NCBI GenBank assembly: GCA_022709925.1
Contig: JAKLHX010000029.1
Span: 1 to 9,826, forward strand
Direction of reading: 5' to 3'
Origin: Candidatus Margulisiibacteriota bacterium
GTDB lineage: Bacteria; Margulisbacteria; WOR-1; JAKLHX01
DNA length: 9,826 nucleotides
The translations under genes and the position numbers were made by a program. The notes below the pieces were generated by a model. It made no database searches. It was given only the letters and a program-made list of their open reading frames with translations, and was not told the DNA's origin. This document shows, in pieces, positions 1 to 7,166 of this stretch (its first letter is position 1; each line of letters opens with the position of its first letter).

Positions 1-2
1 AT

Positions 3-2219
3 TCCGAGGTTATATCCATCGACCGTAAAAACAAAAAAGTAAAAGTTAAAGATCTGCGTAATAACAATGTCTACGAAGAGCCTTATGACAAATTAGTGCT
101 TTCCCCCGGAGGTTATCCTGTAAGGCCTCCTATTCCCGGCATCAACGATCCGAGGATATTTACCGTAAGGAACCTGCATGATATGGACCTTATAAGATCC
201 TTCATAAACGAAAAAAAACCTAGGAAGGCGATCGTTGTAGGCGGAGGATTCATCGGTCTTGAACTGGCGGAAAACCTTCATGATCTTGGGATGCTCGTTT
301 CCGTGGTGGAGCTTGCCGGGCAAGTGATGAACATCCTCGATTATGAAATGGCGACCGTTATACATCAGCACTTAAAATCAAATAACATAGAGCTTTTTCT
401 TAAAGATGCCGTCAAAGAATTCTCTTCAGTTGACGGAAAGATAGAGGCAGTGCTTGGGAGCGGCAGAAAGATATCTTCGGATATGGTCATCTTATCTATA
501 GGGATAAAGCCGGAGGCCCATCTTGCCAAGGAAGCCGGACTGACCATAGGAGGGCTCGGCGGGATAAAAGTGAACGGCCGCCTTGAGACCAACGATCCGG
601 ATATTTATGCTCTTGGCGATGCCACAGAGATAAACGAGATAGTATCGGATTCCTGTGCACTGATACCGCTTGCCAATTCCGCGAATAAACAAGGACGTAT
701 AGTTGCCGATAATATCATCGGCAAGGGGAGGGAATATAAAGGGACCCCCGGGACGGCTATAGCGAAAGTATTCGATATAACGGTTGCGATAACAGGGCTT
801 TCTGAAAAGAGCCTGAAGGCGAAAGGCATCGAATATTCTAAAGCATATCTTCAGCCGTCATCGCACGCCGGCTATTATCCGGACGCTTACCCGATGGTGT
901 TCAAACTTCTGTTCTGCCCGAAAGACGGCAGGATCATGGGAGCACAGATAATAGGAAAAGAAGGGGTCGACAAAAGGATAGATGTCGTTTCTTCCCTGGT
1001 CCAACTCGGTAAGACCGTCTATGACATGGCTGAACTCGAATTGTCTTATGCCCCGCCGTATTCTTCGGCAAAAGATCCAGTCAATCTTGCGGGAATGATA
1101 GCCATAAACCAGATAGAAGGCAATAATCCTGTGGTCTTCCTGGATGAACTGGACAAGCTAAAAAGCGCGGGAGCCATTATCCTTGATGTTAGGACCTCTC
1201 TTGAATACGGGATAGGCCATGTGGAAGGGGCTATAAATATACCTTTCTCTGAACTCAGACAAAGAACGGCGGAGCTTCCGAGAGTCAAAAAGATTGTAAT
1301 TTGCTGCAATCAAGGGAAGACCGCTTATTATGCTCTCCGGGTACTGAAAAACCTGGGCTATCATGATGTGTACAATCTTAGTGGCGGGTTTAAGCTTTAT
1401 AAGTTTGTAAGCGCGCAACAGGAGAATGTCGGGATATTCTCCGGTAATTTCATAGATAAGACCGATGAACTGCGAAGCGTTGTGAGCGGGCAGGGGACCG
1501 TATTCTATGTGGATGCGACCGGCATACAGTGTCCGGGACCTATCATGCGTTTAGCAAAGTCCCTTGAAGATAAAAATGTCGGGGACGTTATCGAGATCAC
1601 TGCTACGGACCCGGGGTTCAAGAACGATGTTGATGTGTGGTGTAAGACCACGGGGAACACTCTTTTATCCATGACGGATAAAGAAGGCAAGATAACCGCA
1701 AGAGTGCAGAAAGGGAAAAAAATGGCCGCGTCATTCACAGGAGATATCCCGCACGACAAGACCATAGTAGTGTTCAGCTCGGACATGGACAGGGCTATTG
1801 CCGCGTTCGTGATAGCGAGCGGCGGTCTTTCTCTCGGCAGGAAAGTAACTATGTTCTTCACATTCTGGGGTTTGAATATATTAAGGAAGAAGAACCCTCC
1901 GAGATTAAAAAAGGACATTTTCGAGAAGATGTTCGGGATAATGATGCCGCGGGGAACCTTTAAATTGAAGCTTTCACAGATGAACTTTTTCGGCATAGGG
2001 CCTAAACTGATACGGTTCATAATGAGAAGGAAGAACATAGACTCTCTTGAGACGTTCATTGATAATGCTATCAAAGGCGGAGCCCGAATCGTTGCATGCC
2101 AGATGAGCATGGATATGATGGGGATCAAAAAAGAAGAACTTATAGACGGGGTCGAGATAGGCGGGGTCGCGGCTTATCTCGGTGCGGCCGAGAATTCCGA
2201 CAATAATCTATTTATCTGA
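3..2219 (+). CDS. CoA-disulfide reductase-type oxidoreductase fused to rhodanese, TusA and DsrE-like domains (5' partial)
   Basis: The frame is open from the first complete codon (3), so the start and the N-terminal FAD fold with the expected redox cysteine lie outside the window. An internal GTG at 96 is not the start. Counting residues from that GTG: the NAD-binding glycine motif VVGGGFIGLELAE is at 47-59, the FAD motif YALGDATE at 171-178, the oxidoreductase dimerisation domain at about 215-335, a rhodanese domain at about 347-437 with active-site loop CNQGKT (Cys404), a TusA/SirA domain at about 471-540 with CPGP (Cys479), and a DsrE2-like domain at 555-707 with Cys668. Proteins of this family reduce CoA disulfide/persulfide or polysulfide, and rhodanese, TusA and DsrE domains pass sulfane sulfur between cysteines. 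I infer a cytoplasmic persulfide relay; the preferred substrate cannot be read from the sequence. The stop overlaps the convergent GtrA gene by 8 bp. Confidence 0.93.
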   Translation, partial: SEVISIDRKNKKVKVKDLRNNNVYEEPYDKLVLSPGGYPVRPPIPGINDPRIFTVRNLHDMDLIRSFINEKKPRKAIVVGGGFIGLELAENLHDLGMLVSVVELAGQVMNILDYEMATVIHQHLKSNNIELFLKDAVKEFSSVDGKIEAVLGSGRKISSDMVILSIGIKPEAHLAKEAGLTIGGLGGIKVNGRLETNDPDIYALGDATEINEIVSDSCALIPLANSANKQGRIVADNIIGKGREYKGTPGTAIAKVFDITVAITGLSEKSLKAKGIEYSKAYLQPSSHAGYYPDAYPMVFKLLFCPKDGRIMGAQIIGKEGVDKRIDVVSSLVQLGKTVYDMAELELSYAPPYSSAKDPVNLAGMIAINQIEGNNPVVFLDELDKLKSAGAIILDVRTSLEYGIGHVEGAINIPFSELRQRTAELPRVKKIVICCNQGKTAYYALRVLKNLGYHDVYNLSGGFKLYKFVSAQQENVGIFSGNFIDKTDELRSVVSGQGTVFYVDATGIQCPGPIMRLAKSLEDKNVGDVIEITATDPGFKNDVDVWCKTTGNTLLSMTDKEGKITARVQKGKKMAASFTGDIPHDKTIVVFSSDMDRAIAAFVIASGGLSLGRKVTMFFTFWGLNILRKKNPPRLKKDIFEKMFGIMMPRGTFKLKLSQMNFFGIGPKLIRFIMRRKNIDSLETFIDNAIKGGARIVACQMSMDMMGIKKEELIDGVEIGGVAAYLGAAENSDNNLFI

Positions 2220-2589
2220 CGATATCCTTCTTAAAGACCCAGCATCTCATAAGCAGGAATGTAGCAGGGGCTGTCAGAGCGATCGCGACCGCCTGCGCGA
2301 CGAAAGGTTGTATACGCGCTTGCTCGATAAGGGCCTTGAGCAGCAGCAGGTTTATAAAGAACGATACTACATAAGCCAGGATGAACCGCATGGTCTCCGT
2401 TCCGAACGGGGACTTTGACCTGAAGTTCCAGTACCTGTTCCATGCATAGCTGTGCATGATGCCGATAATATAGGAAAATGCCAGAGCGGCAGAGTATTTG
2501 AGCCCAAGGACCAGTAACACGCTGTATGTCAGATAACTGACGACCGTGTTCATTGCGCCTATGAGCACATATTTTATGAAATGTTTCAT
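2212..2589 (-). CDS. GtrA-family membrane protein, probable polyprenyl-phosphate-sugar flippase
   Basis: This 125-residue protein has four predicted membrane helices at about 6-27, 33-52, 67-88 and 95-115. It shows the GtrA-type N-terminal signature (KYVLIGAMNTVVSYL) and the N-R-Y-W-N-F segment after helix 2. The frame is open further upstream, but I chose the ATG at 2589 because it begins the family's conserved region and lies 2 nt after the stop of the preceding gene. A GGCGGA-type ribosome site precedes it. GtrA proteins are thought to flip undecaprenyl- or polyprenyl-phosphate-linked sugars across the membrane. The adjacent GT2 synthase and GT-C transferase supply the steps before and after flipping, which supports the role. 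Its TAA stop lies inside the 3' end of the convergent oxidoreductase gene. Confidence 0.9.
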   Translation of the reverse strand: MKHFIKYVLIGAMNTVVSYLTYSVLLVLGLKYSAALAFSYIIGIMHSYAWNRYWNFRSKSPFGTETMRFILAYVVSFFINLLLLKALIEQARIQPFVAQAVAIALTAPATFLLMRCWVFKKDIVR

Positions 2590-2591
2590 CG

Positions 2592-4232
2592 CTATATTTT
2601 TTCCGCCACGAATAATTTGATGTCCCCAAAACTGATAGGTATCCGTATATTGTTCGCTCCGATCATTCTTAATGATCTTCCGAGGATCCCGGCACCCCAT
2701 ACGGACATGTTCTCGAGTTTCATCAGAAGATAGTCCACACTGATGATATGTGTGTAGTTGCAGGAGTAAACGACTTTGAAGCCGGTCTTTTTAAGCATCT
2801 GTTCTATGATCCCCGGATCAAAATAATATATGTGCATATCCATGAGCCAGGGCCATCTTTCGCCAAGGACCTTGGGCAGCATGCTGTCTATGTCAAGAGT
2901 TGATAGTGCCAGTATCCCGCCTTTTCTCATCCTATGGTTGATGGCGTTAAGTTCCTTTATCGGGTCATTCAGATGTTCGAGGACATCGAACATCGTTACT
3001 ATATCAAATCCTTCTTCTGACGGACTAAGATCGGATATTGTCCCGTTCGTTACGTTCTGTCCCAGCTTTTCCCTCGCATAATCAGTGCACCACCTCGAAG
3101 GTTCGACCCCTTGAGCCGCGTACCCGGCTTCGGAGGCTACCTTTAAAAAAGCGCCGCAGTTCGCCCCGACATCAAGAAGTTTCCCGTTTTTCGGAAAATA
3201 TCGAGCGATCTTGTCAAGATTGTGTTTGAATGTCTTGAACCTTGCCCCGATATTTTCCGCATAAAGGGTCTCGTCCACATTGGCATAGCTTTTAAGGAGT
3301 TCTTTTTCATCAGGCAAGGGGTCGGTGCGTACCAGCCCGCACTCAAGGCATTTGACTATCGTGCCGTGTGATCCGTGCGTCATGCTGGTACAGCTGTACT
3401 GATCCGCATTATTTTTTCCGGATGTGGTTTTTGGATATATCATAGAAGAAAATGGGCTGCCGCAATTAACGCAATTGCTTGCAGATGTCACGGAGGTTTC
3501 TGCTGTTCTTAATATTTTTTTTTCGTCAAAGGCCCATCTCATTAAAGAAAGACGAATAAGGTTGATTATGCTTTTTGCTATCTCGGTCTTTGATATTTTT
3601 GATATTCCTGATGCCCGGTTCTCAAAATATATGGGGAATTCCGAGAATTTTTTGGTCAGGCGGGTCACATAGAAGATAGACTCAAAAAAGAACGAATATC
3701 CGTCAGAGCGGATAGCGTCAATGTTGATCTTGTTCAGCAGTTCGACATTGAACCCGCGCAGAGATGTCGTGCATTCCTTAAGCGGGGTCCCCAGCAGTGC
3801 CCTTGCCAATATGTTTGCCGTATGGCTTATGATCATTCTGTAGGCGCCGTAATCCGAACGGCCGCCTTTTACATACCTGGAACCGGTGACAAAATCATCC
3901 TTATCAAGCAGTTCGACTATTTTTGGTATGTAATCAGGGTTGTGCGAGAGATCAGAGTCCATGGTTATGAGGATATCGTATTTGTTGGCCACAGCGTATT
4001 TCATTGCAAGTCTGTGTGCCGAGCCCAGCCCAAGTTTTGTAGGCCTGTGTATTACATGGATTTTAGTGTTCTTTGCGGCCATATCATCAAGGAGCTGTCC
4101 TGTGCCGTCCGGGGAGTTGTCGTCTATGACTAGAAGGTCCGCCTCAGGCAGATTGTAGAAGACCTTTTCCGTGAATTTTTTTATGTTGTCCGCCTCATTA
4201 TAGGTGGCCGTAAATATCAGTATTTTTTTCAT
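2592..4232 (-). CDS. Bifunctional GT2 polyprenol-phosphate sugar synthase / SAM-dependent methyltransferase
   Basis: This single 546-residue frame holds two enzymes. Residues 1-240 are a GT2 domain of the dolichol/polyprenol-phosphate mannose synthase type: TATYNEADNI at 8-17, VIDDNSPDGT at 35-44, the metal-binding DSD at 92-94, TGSRYVKGG at 116-124 and the T-S-L-R-G-F segment at 156-161. It lacks the C-terminal membrane helices some relatives carry. A short linker leads to a probable zinc ribbon (Cys254/Cys257 and Cys295/Cys298, then CGLVRTDPLP). Next comes a class I methyltransferase with motif I LLDVGANCGAF at 352-362 and DVLEH at 416-420. Such zinc-ribbon methyltransferases often occur in polysaccharide loci and methylate sugars. 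The start is the ATG at 4232, with AAGGA about 11 nt upstream, 2 nt after the GT-C stop. The sugar, the acceptor and the methylated atom are not readable from sequence. Confidence 0.92.
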   Translation of the reverse strand: MKKILIFTATYNEADNIKKFTEKVFYNLPEADLLVIDDNSPDGTGQLLDDMAAKNTKIHVIHRPTKLGLGSAHRLAMKYAVANKYDILITMDSDLSHNPDYIPKIVELLDKDDFVTGSRYVKGGRSDYGAYRMIISHTANILARALLGTPLKECTTSLRGFNVELLNKINIDAIRSDGYSFFFESIFYVTRLTKKFSEFPIYFENRASGISKISKTEIAKSIINLIRLSLMRWAFDEKKILRTAETSVTSASNCVNCGSPFSSMIYPKTTSGKNNADQYSCTSMTHGSHGTIVKCLECGLVRTDPLPDEKELLKSYANVDETLYAENIGARFKTFKHNLDKIARYFPKNGKLLDVGANCGAFLKVASEAGYAAQGVEPSRWCTDYAREKLGQNVTNGTISDLSPSEEGFDIVTMFDVLEHLNDPIKELNAINHRMRKGGILALSTLDIDSMLPKVLGERWPWLMDMHIYYFDPGIIEQMLKKTGFKVVYSCNYTHIISVDYLLMKLENMSVWGAGILGRSLRMIGANNIRIPISFGDIKLFVAEKI

Positions 4233-4234
4233 TT

Positions 4235-5731
4235 TTACCGGGTCCTTTTCTTGGAATATGAGCTGACGGATATCCTGAATTCCGGGAAAGACCTTTTTAC
4301 GTAAGCTCTTTTTGATATATAGTAGGAATCTTTGCTGAAAGATCTCTTTTTAACGGACGAATAATTCTTTTCAAGCCATTCTTTGAGACTTTGCCCGGTG
4401 TTTTGGTCCCGGACGAACAGCCCGCTGAGAGGGGAATACACGAGCACGACCTTTCCGGAAGGGCGGGTTTTGAAATATTCGATGACGGTATCCTTTGATC
4501 CTTGCAGATCATTCCCATATAGGGCCGTATTTTTCCTGTCTTTGTTGTAGTATGCAAAGGAATCGTTGGAATGTATTATAAGGTCTTCCTTGTCGGATAT
4601 GTCGCGTACATATAAGGCGACTTCTCTCCAATCATCCATGAACTCCATCCTGTTATATTGTTGTCCCGTGTAAAGATTGTTCAGCGAATATCCGTAGATG
4701 ATTAATATCGCGGCAATAGCGAGCCCTTTAAAGGTGACAGGCCTTATTTCGTTTATTCCGATGGAGATCAATATTATCAAAGGTATCGCCGCATGCATCA
4801 TGTAGTGGGGCAGGTTCACCTGGGTAAAGACCTGTGCCATCGTTGCGGCCGAGAACAGGACCAGGAATATTGCTGTAGGCCTGTTCTTTTGCCAGATCTT
4901 TATGAGTCCAAAAAGCGCCAATATAAGGAACAGTCCTGCGGCCGGTAGCGAGACATAAAGATCGAACGGGGATATCGTCTGCCCTACGGTGAAAGAATAG
5001 AAAAGATACCCTAGCTTATACAAAACGCCTCCGGCGACCCCGCGTTCCGCGAAATTCCCGGGAGTGACCCTGTGAAATGACGAGGCAAGGGCCAAGGCCC
5101 AGGGGACGCATAGCAGGCTCAACACCGAGAATGTTGCTGTGAGTTTGGAAGTCCATTTCTTGAAATAAAAGACCGCCGTGAGGACCTCAAAAAGTATTAT
5201 GAATAGAGCGATCGATTCCGTGTGTAAAAGCGCGAGGGTCGAAATGGAGAACATGAGCAGGGGATATATCCGGTTGGTCTTCATGTAGCTCATAAAGAAA
5301 TACACCGAAGATGTGCTTGCCAGCATGAAAAGGCTGTACCATCTGGCCGTCTGATCGTAAAGTATAAGGAACGGGGAAAGTGCCGCGATAGCAGCGGCTA
5401 TCAGCCCCGTTCTTTTATCGGTCAGCTCGACCGTTATTTTGTATATCAGATAGCAGGTCAACACCCCGAAGATCACTGAAGGCATTCTCATCCAGAATTC
5501 GGAAAGGCCGAAGACCTTTGACCAAAAATGCAGTATGTAAAAAGGAAGCGGCCCGTGAGGCGCGTCTATTGCGAACAGGCAGGAGAAGGGGTTTTGTATG
5601 GCCCTGACGACAAAGACTTCATCCGCAAAGAAGCTTCTGAATGAGATGCCGCAGACCCTGAGCAGGAACCCGACGGACAGAATGAGACCCAAAATAAGAT
5701 TGTTCTTTACGGCATTGCTGTTGGATGTCAT
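4235..5731 (-). CDS. GT-C membrane glycosyltransferase (glycosyltransferase family 39/ArnT-like, PMT_2 type)
   Basis: This protein of about 498 residues has an N-terminal membrane helix, a first external loop with an acidic pair (F-F-A-D-E; Asp40-Glu41 when numbered from an upstream in-frame GTG at 5740), a H-G-P-L-P-F-Y segment and the R-W-Y-S-L-F-M-L helix start. Many further hydrophobic helices follow, then a soluble C-terminal part beginning near a D-D-W-R-E-V motif. This is the layout of GT-C enzymes that take a sugar from a polyprenyl-phosphate carrier on the outer face of the membrane and attach it to a lipid, glycan or protein. I chose the ATG at 5731 over the GTG at 5740; neither has a good ribosome site, so the start is uncertain by three residues. 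Its product would use the lipid-linked sugar made and flipped by the two genes that follow. Confidence 0.88.
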   Translation of the reverse strand: MTSNSNAVKNNLILGLILSVGFLLRVCGISFRSFFADEVFVVRAIQNPFSCLFAIDAPHGPLPFYILHFWSKVFGLSEFWMRMPSVIFGVLTCYLIYKITVELTDKRTGLIAAAIAALSPFLILYDQTARWYSLFMLASTSSVYFFMSYMKTNRIYPLLMFSISTLALLHTESIALFIILFEVLTAVFYFKKWTSKLTATFSVLSLLCVPWALALASSFHRVTPGNFAERGVAGGVLYKLGYLFYSFTVGQTISPFDLYVSLPAAGLFLILALFGLIKIWQKNRPTAIFLVLFSAATMAQVFTQVNLPHYMMHAAIPLIILISIGINEIRPVTFKGLAIAAILIIYGYSLNNLYTGQQYNRMEFMDDWREVALYVRDISDKEDLIIHSNDSFAYYNKDRKNTALYGNDLQGSKDTVIEYFKTRPSGKVVLVYSPLSGLFVRDQNTGQSLKEWLEKNYSSVKKRSFSKDSYYISKRAYVKRSFPEFRISVSSYSKKRTR

Positions 5732-5788
5732 TTTATACACATAATGATAACACGGCGAATGTCCCGAACAGGTCTAAGGTAAAGTTTA

Positions 5789-6187
5789 TTATCTTTGGAA
5801 TATTTCAACGAATCTGAATATGCCAGAAACGACCATTAAGAACAATAATACCGCTATTATCCTTCCGATCCAAATATGGAAAGGTCTTGCGGCCTTTTTC
5901 CCGGAAATGGCCAGTGTGCCAAGGATAATGACCAAAGCAATGGTGATGAGCACGGTCAGTCCGCTTACGGCATGAGGAGATGCAAAATGTGGGTAGTTCA
6001 TTTTTTGCTTAAGCGAGAATATGGAGATGAACCCGACAGTTGCCGCCACCGCGCCTGTTCCTGCCAGTGTTTTGTGCAGCGGGAACCAGCCTTCTTTCTT
6101 GGGGGCTGCCAAAAAAGCGGCGACAAGCATCAATACCACGCCGGATATCATGAACGTGAAATGCATAGGGATCAAGAACTCTTTCAT
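5789..6187 (-). CDS. Small four-helix membrane protein with a cytochrome b561-like histidine pattern
   Basis: This 132-residue protein has four hydrophobic helices at about 8-28, 40-58, 72-94 and 105-126. One histidine stands at the start of each helix: His9, His38, His72 and His104, with His67 as an extra. Given alternating helix direction, His9 and His72 fall on one membrane face and His38 and His104 on the other. That is the arrangement of the two bis-histidine haem sites in the cytochrome b561 four-helix core. The spacings (29, 34, 32) are also similar to that family. I infer a possible transmembrane electron carrier, but I do not recognise a named orthologue and no partner enzyme is adjacent. 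It lies 48-57 bp upstream of the GT-C gene and may share its transcript. Confidence 0.72.
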   Translation of the reverse strand: MKEFLIPMHFTFMISGVVLMLVAAFLAAPKKEGWFPLHKTLAGTGAVAATVGFISIFSLKQKMNYPHFASPHAVSGLTVLITIALVIILGTLAISGKKAARPFHIWIGRIIAVLLFLMVVSGIFRFVEIFQR

Positions 6188-6194
6188 AATGATA

Positions 6195-6200
6195 ATTATA
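6195..6200 (-). promoter_or_regulatory. Candidate -10 box (TATAAT) for the four-helix membrane protein
   Basis: A perfect TATAAT reads on the minus strand and ends 7 nt before the ATG at 6187, so transcription could begin at or next to the start codon. That would give a leaderless mRNA, which fits the lack of a Shine-Dalgarno motif there. A TTGACA sits only 7 nt upstream of the box, too close to serve as its -35 element. Confidence 0.4.
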
Positions 6201-6237
6201 CTAGGGATGTCAATAGGATGTGAGGTATGGAAAGAAT

Positions 6238-6492
6238 CTACTTGATGCTTTCTTTTATCCTTTTCTTTAGCTGTTCAAGTGCGCGGCTTCGCAACTTAAG
6301 ATTGGATTCACGTTCTCTTGCATCACTTTCGGCTATATATGCCTCATAATAAACAAGTTCAAGCGGACGGCGGTTTCTTGTAGAAATACACTCGCCATTG
6401 TTATGTTCTTTTAAACGTCTTTCTAAATTATTTGTAGAGCCGGTGTACAATTGGTTGTCTTTTTTGCTTCTTAACAAATATACATAGAACAT
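6238..6492 (-). CDS. GIY-YIG nuclease-domain protein
   Basis: This 84-residue protein is essentially one GIY-YIG domain. YVYLLRS at 3-9 and LYTGSTN at 15-21 correspond to the two halves of the signature. R-R-L-K-E-H-N follows, with a conserved Arg and His. Glu62 in the ARERES segment is a candidate for the metal-binding acidic residue. Small stand-alone members are common in candidate-phylum bacteria and resemble the UPF0213/YhbQ group; their biological role is poorly defined, with DNA repair or processing suggested. The ATG at 6492 has no clear ribosome site but is preceded by a strong -10-like sequence. It sits alone between the repeat block and the membrane protein gene, with 50 bp to the latter. 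Confidence 0.92.
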   Translation of the reverse strand: MFYVYLLRSKKDNQLYTGSTNNLERRLKEHNNGECISTRNRRPLELVYYEAYIAESDARERESNLKLRSRALEQLKKRIKESIK

Positions 6493-6501
6493 ATGAAAAG
6501 G

Positions 6502-6510
6502 ATTATATCA
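6502..6510 (-). promoter_or_regulatory. Candidate extended -10 promoter (TGATATAAT) for the GIY-YIG gene
   Basis: The minus strand reads TGATATAAT, an extended -10 with a perfect hexamer ending 9 nt before the ATG at 6492. The implied transcript has almost no leader. I see no good -35 hexamer at 16-18 nt, as is typical where an extended -10 is used. Confidence 0.4.
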
Positions 6511-6529
6511 GATGATAAAAGGATAAAGA

Positions 6530-6631
6530 GGTCAGCCCCCACACCAACCTCAAAGCATGGCGGTAGGGTGTCGATGAATCTATGCACGGGCGAATATCTT
6601 AATCTTTAAATAAAATACTATCCGAGGTTGG
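6530..6631. repeat. Intergenic repeat copy A
   Basis: This is the first of two direct repeats offset by 123 bp. It begins with GTCAGCCCCCACACCAACCT and matches 6653-6754 with about nine or ten differences over 102 bases. Its left arm (6535-6550) is inverted relative to CGAGGTTGG at 6623-6631, but the right arm then breaks off into a run of T, so this copy looks worn or truncated at that end. I find no gene inside it. Confidence 0.85.
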
Positions 6632-6652
6632 TTTTTTGTTGTCACGTAAAGG

Positions 6653-6763
6653 GGTCAGCCCCCACACCAACCTCGAAGTGTGGCGGTAGGGTATCAATGA
6701 ATCTAGGCATGGGCGAATATCTTTATCCTTAAATAAAATACTATCCGAGGTTGGTGTGGGGGC
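6653..6763. repeat. Intergenic palindromic repeat copy B with 18-bp perfect inverted ends
   Basis: The left end GCCCCCACACCAACCTCG (6658-6675) is the exact reverse complement of 6746-6763. The ends enclose about 70 bp almost identical to copy A. The element is only 106 bp between its outer ends and has no coding capacity, so it resembles a MITE or REP-like palindromic unit. Its right arm is also the 3' strand of the rnpB P1 helix. A GGGGTCA lies just outside the left end. I see no target-site duplication I would trust. Confidence 0.85.
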
Positions 6764-7091
6764 AAGCCTGTAAGCCGGGTTCTGTCTTTGCCCGCCATAG
6801 GCGGGCAGGTATGGCCATCTATCTGGGATCACAATTGCTTGTGACCTCAAGCGGCGTTCATCGCCTTGCTGCGGGTGGGGTTTGCCTGTCTCCTATGTCT
6901 CCATAAGAGAATGTGAGCTCTTACCTCACAATTTCAACTTTGCCTTCCGACCTTTAGTGTCGAAGTGGGCCGTGTCATTTCTGTGGTACTGTCCTTGAGG
7001 TTTCCCTCAGCCGATGTTATCGGCCACCCTTTTGTTGCAGCCCGGACTTTCCTCCCTCAAATTAATGAGAGTAGCCATCCGACTTGCCCCC
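6758..7091 (-). ncRNA. rnpB: RNase P RNA, bacterial class A
   Basis: This is the catalytic RNA that trims 5' leaders from tRNA precursors. Read on the minus strand it has the universal core GAGGAAAGTCCGGGCT at 7054-7039, ACAGAAATGACACGGCCCAC at 6984-6965, GGTAAGAGCTCACA at 6925-6912 and the 3' signature ACAGAACCCGGCTTACAGG at 6785-6767. The total length is about 334 nt, somewhat short for class A. The termini pair as P1: GGGGGCAAG at 7091-7083 with CTTGCCCCC at 6766-6758. The helix can continue outward to a perfect 16 bp (6751-6766 with 7083-7098), so the exact mature ends are uncertain by several bases. It lies downstream of the RNase HI-type gene on the same strand, with a likely promoter of its own in between. 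Confidence 0.96.
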
Positions 7092-7166
7092 ACACCAAAC
7101 CTAATTCTGTTTTTCTAACCCAGAATTAGTAATCATCCGTGAATTATCCGGGTTTGGTGTCGGGGC
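7086..7166. repeat. Intergenic palindromic repeat copy C, upstream of rnpB
   Basis: The ends GCCCCCACACCAAACC (7086-7101) and GGTTTGGTGTCGGGGC (7151-7166) are inverted repeats matching at 15 of 16 positions, and related to the ends of copies A and B. The interior is different: it holds a second perfect 9-bp stem (7101-7109 with 7121-7129) around an 11-nt loop. The left arm is also the 5' strand of the rnpB P1 helix, so this element occupies the leader of the rnpB transcript if transcription starts near 7174. Confidence 0.75.

Noticed and set aside
96..98. GTG as start of the oxidoreductase gene
   Set aside because: The frame is open from position 3 and the upstream residues (EEPYDKLVLSPGG) continue the family's FAD-domain sequence, so the gene starts before the window.
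1505..2128. 207-codon open frame on the minus strand
   Set aside because: It lies antisense to the well-supported TusA/DsrE part of the oxidoreductase gene and shows no recognisable domain.
6201..6218. TTGACA as a -35 box for the TATAAT at 6195-6200
   Set aside because: The spacer is only 7 nt, too short for a sigma-70-type promoter.
6545..6637. Plus-strand terminator at copy A (stem followed by a T run)
   Set aside because: The stem arms are more than 70 nt apart and nothing is transcribed toward it on the plus strand.
6530..6763. CRISPR-like repeat pair
   Set aside because: There are only two units of about 100 bp with no regular short repeat-spacer pattern and no cas genes.
6599..6850. 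Minus-strand frame with a repeated peptide (PTSDSILFKD)
   Set aside because: It runs through rnpB and both palindromic repeats; the peptide repeat only reflects the DNA repeat.
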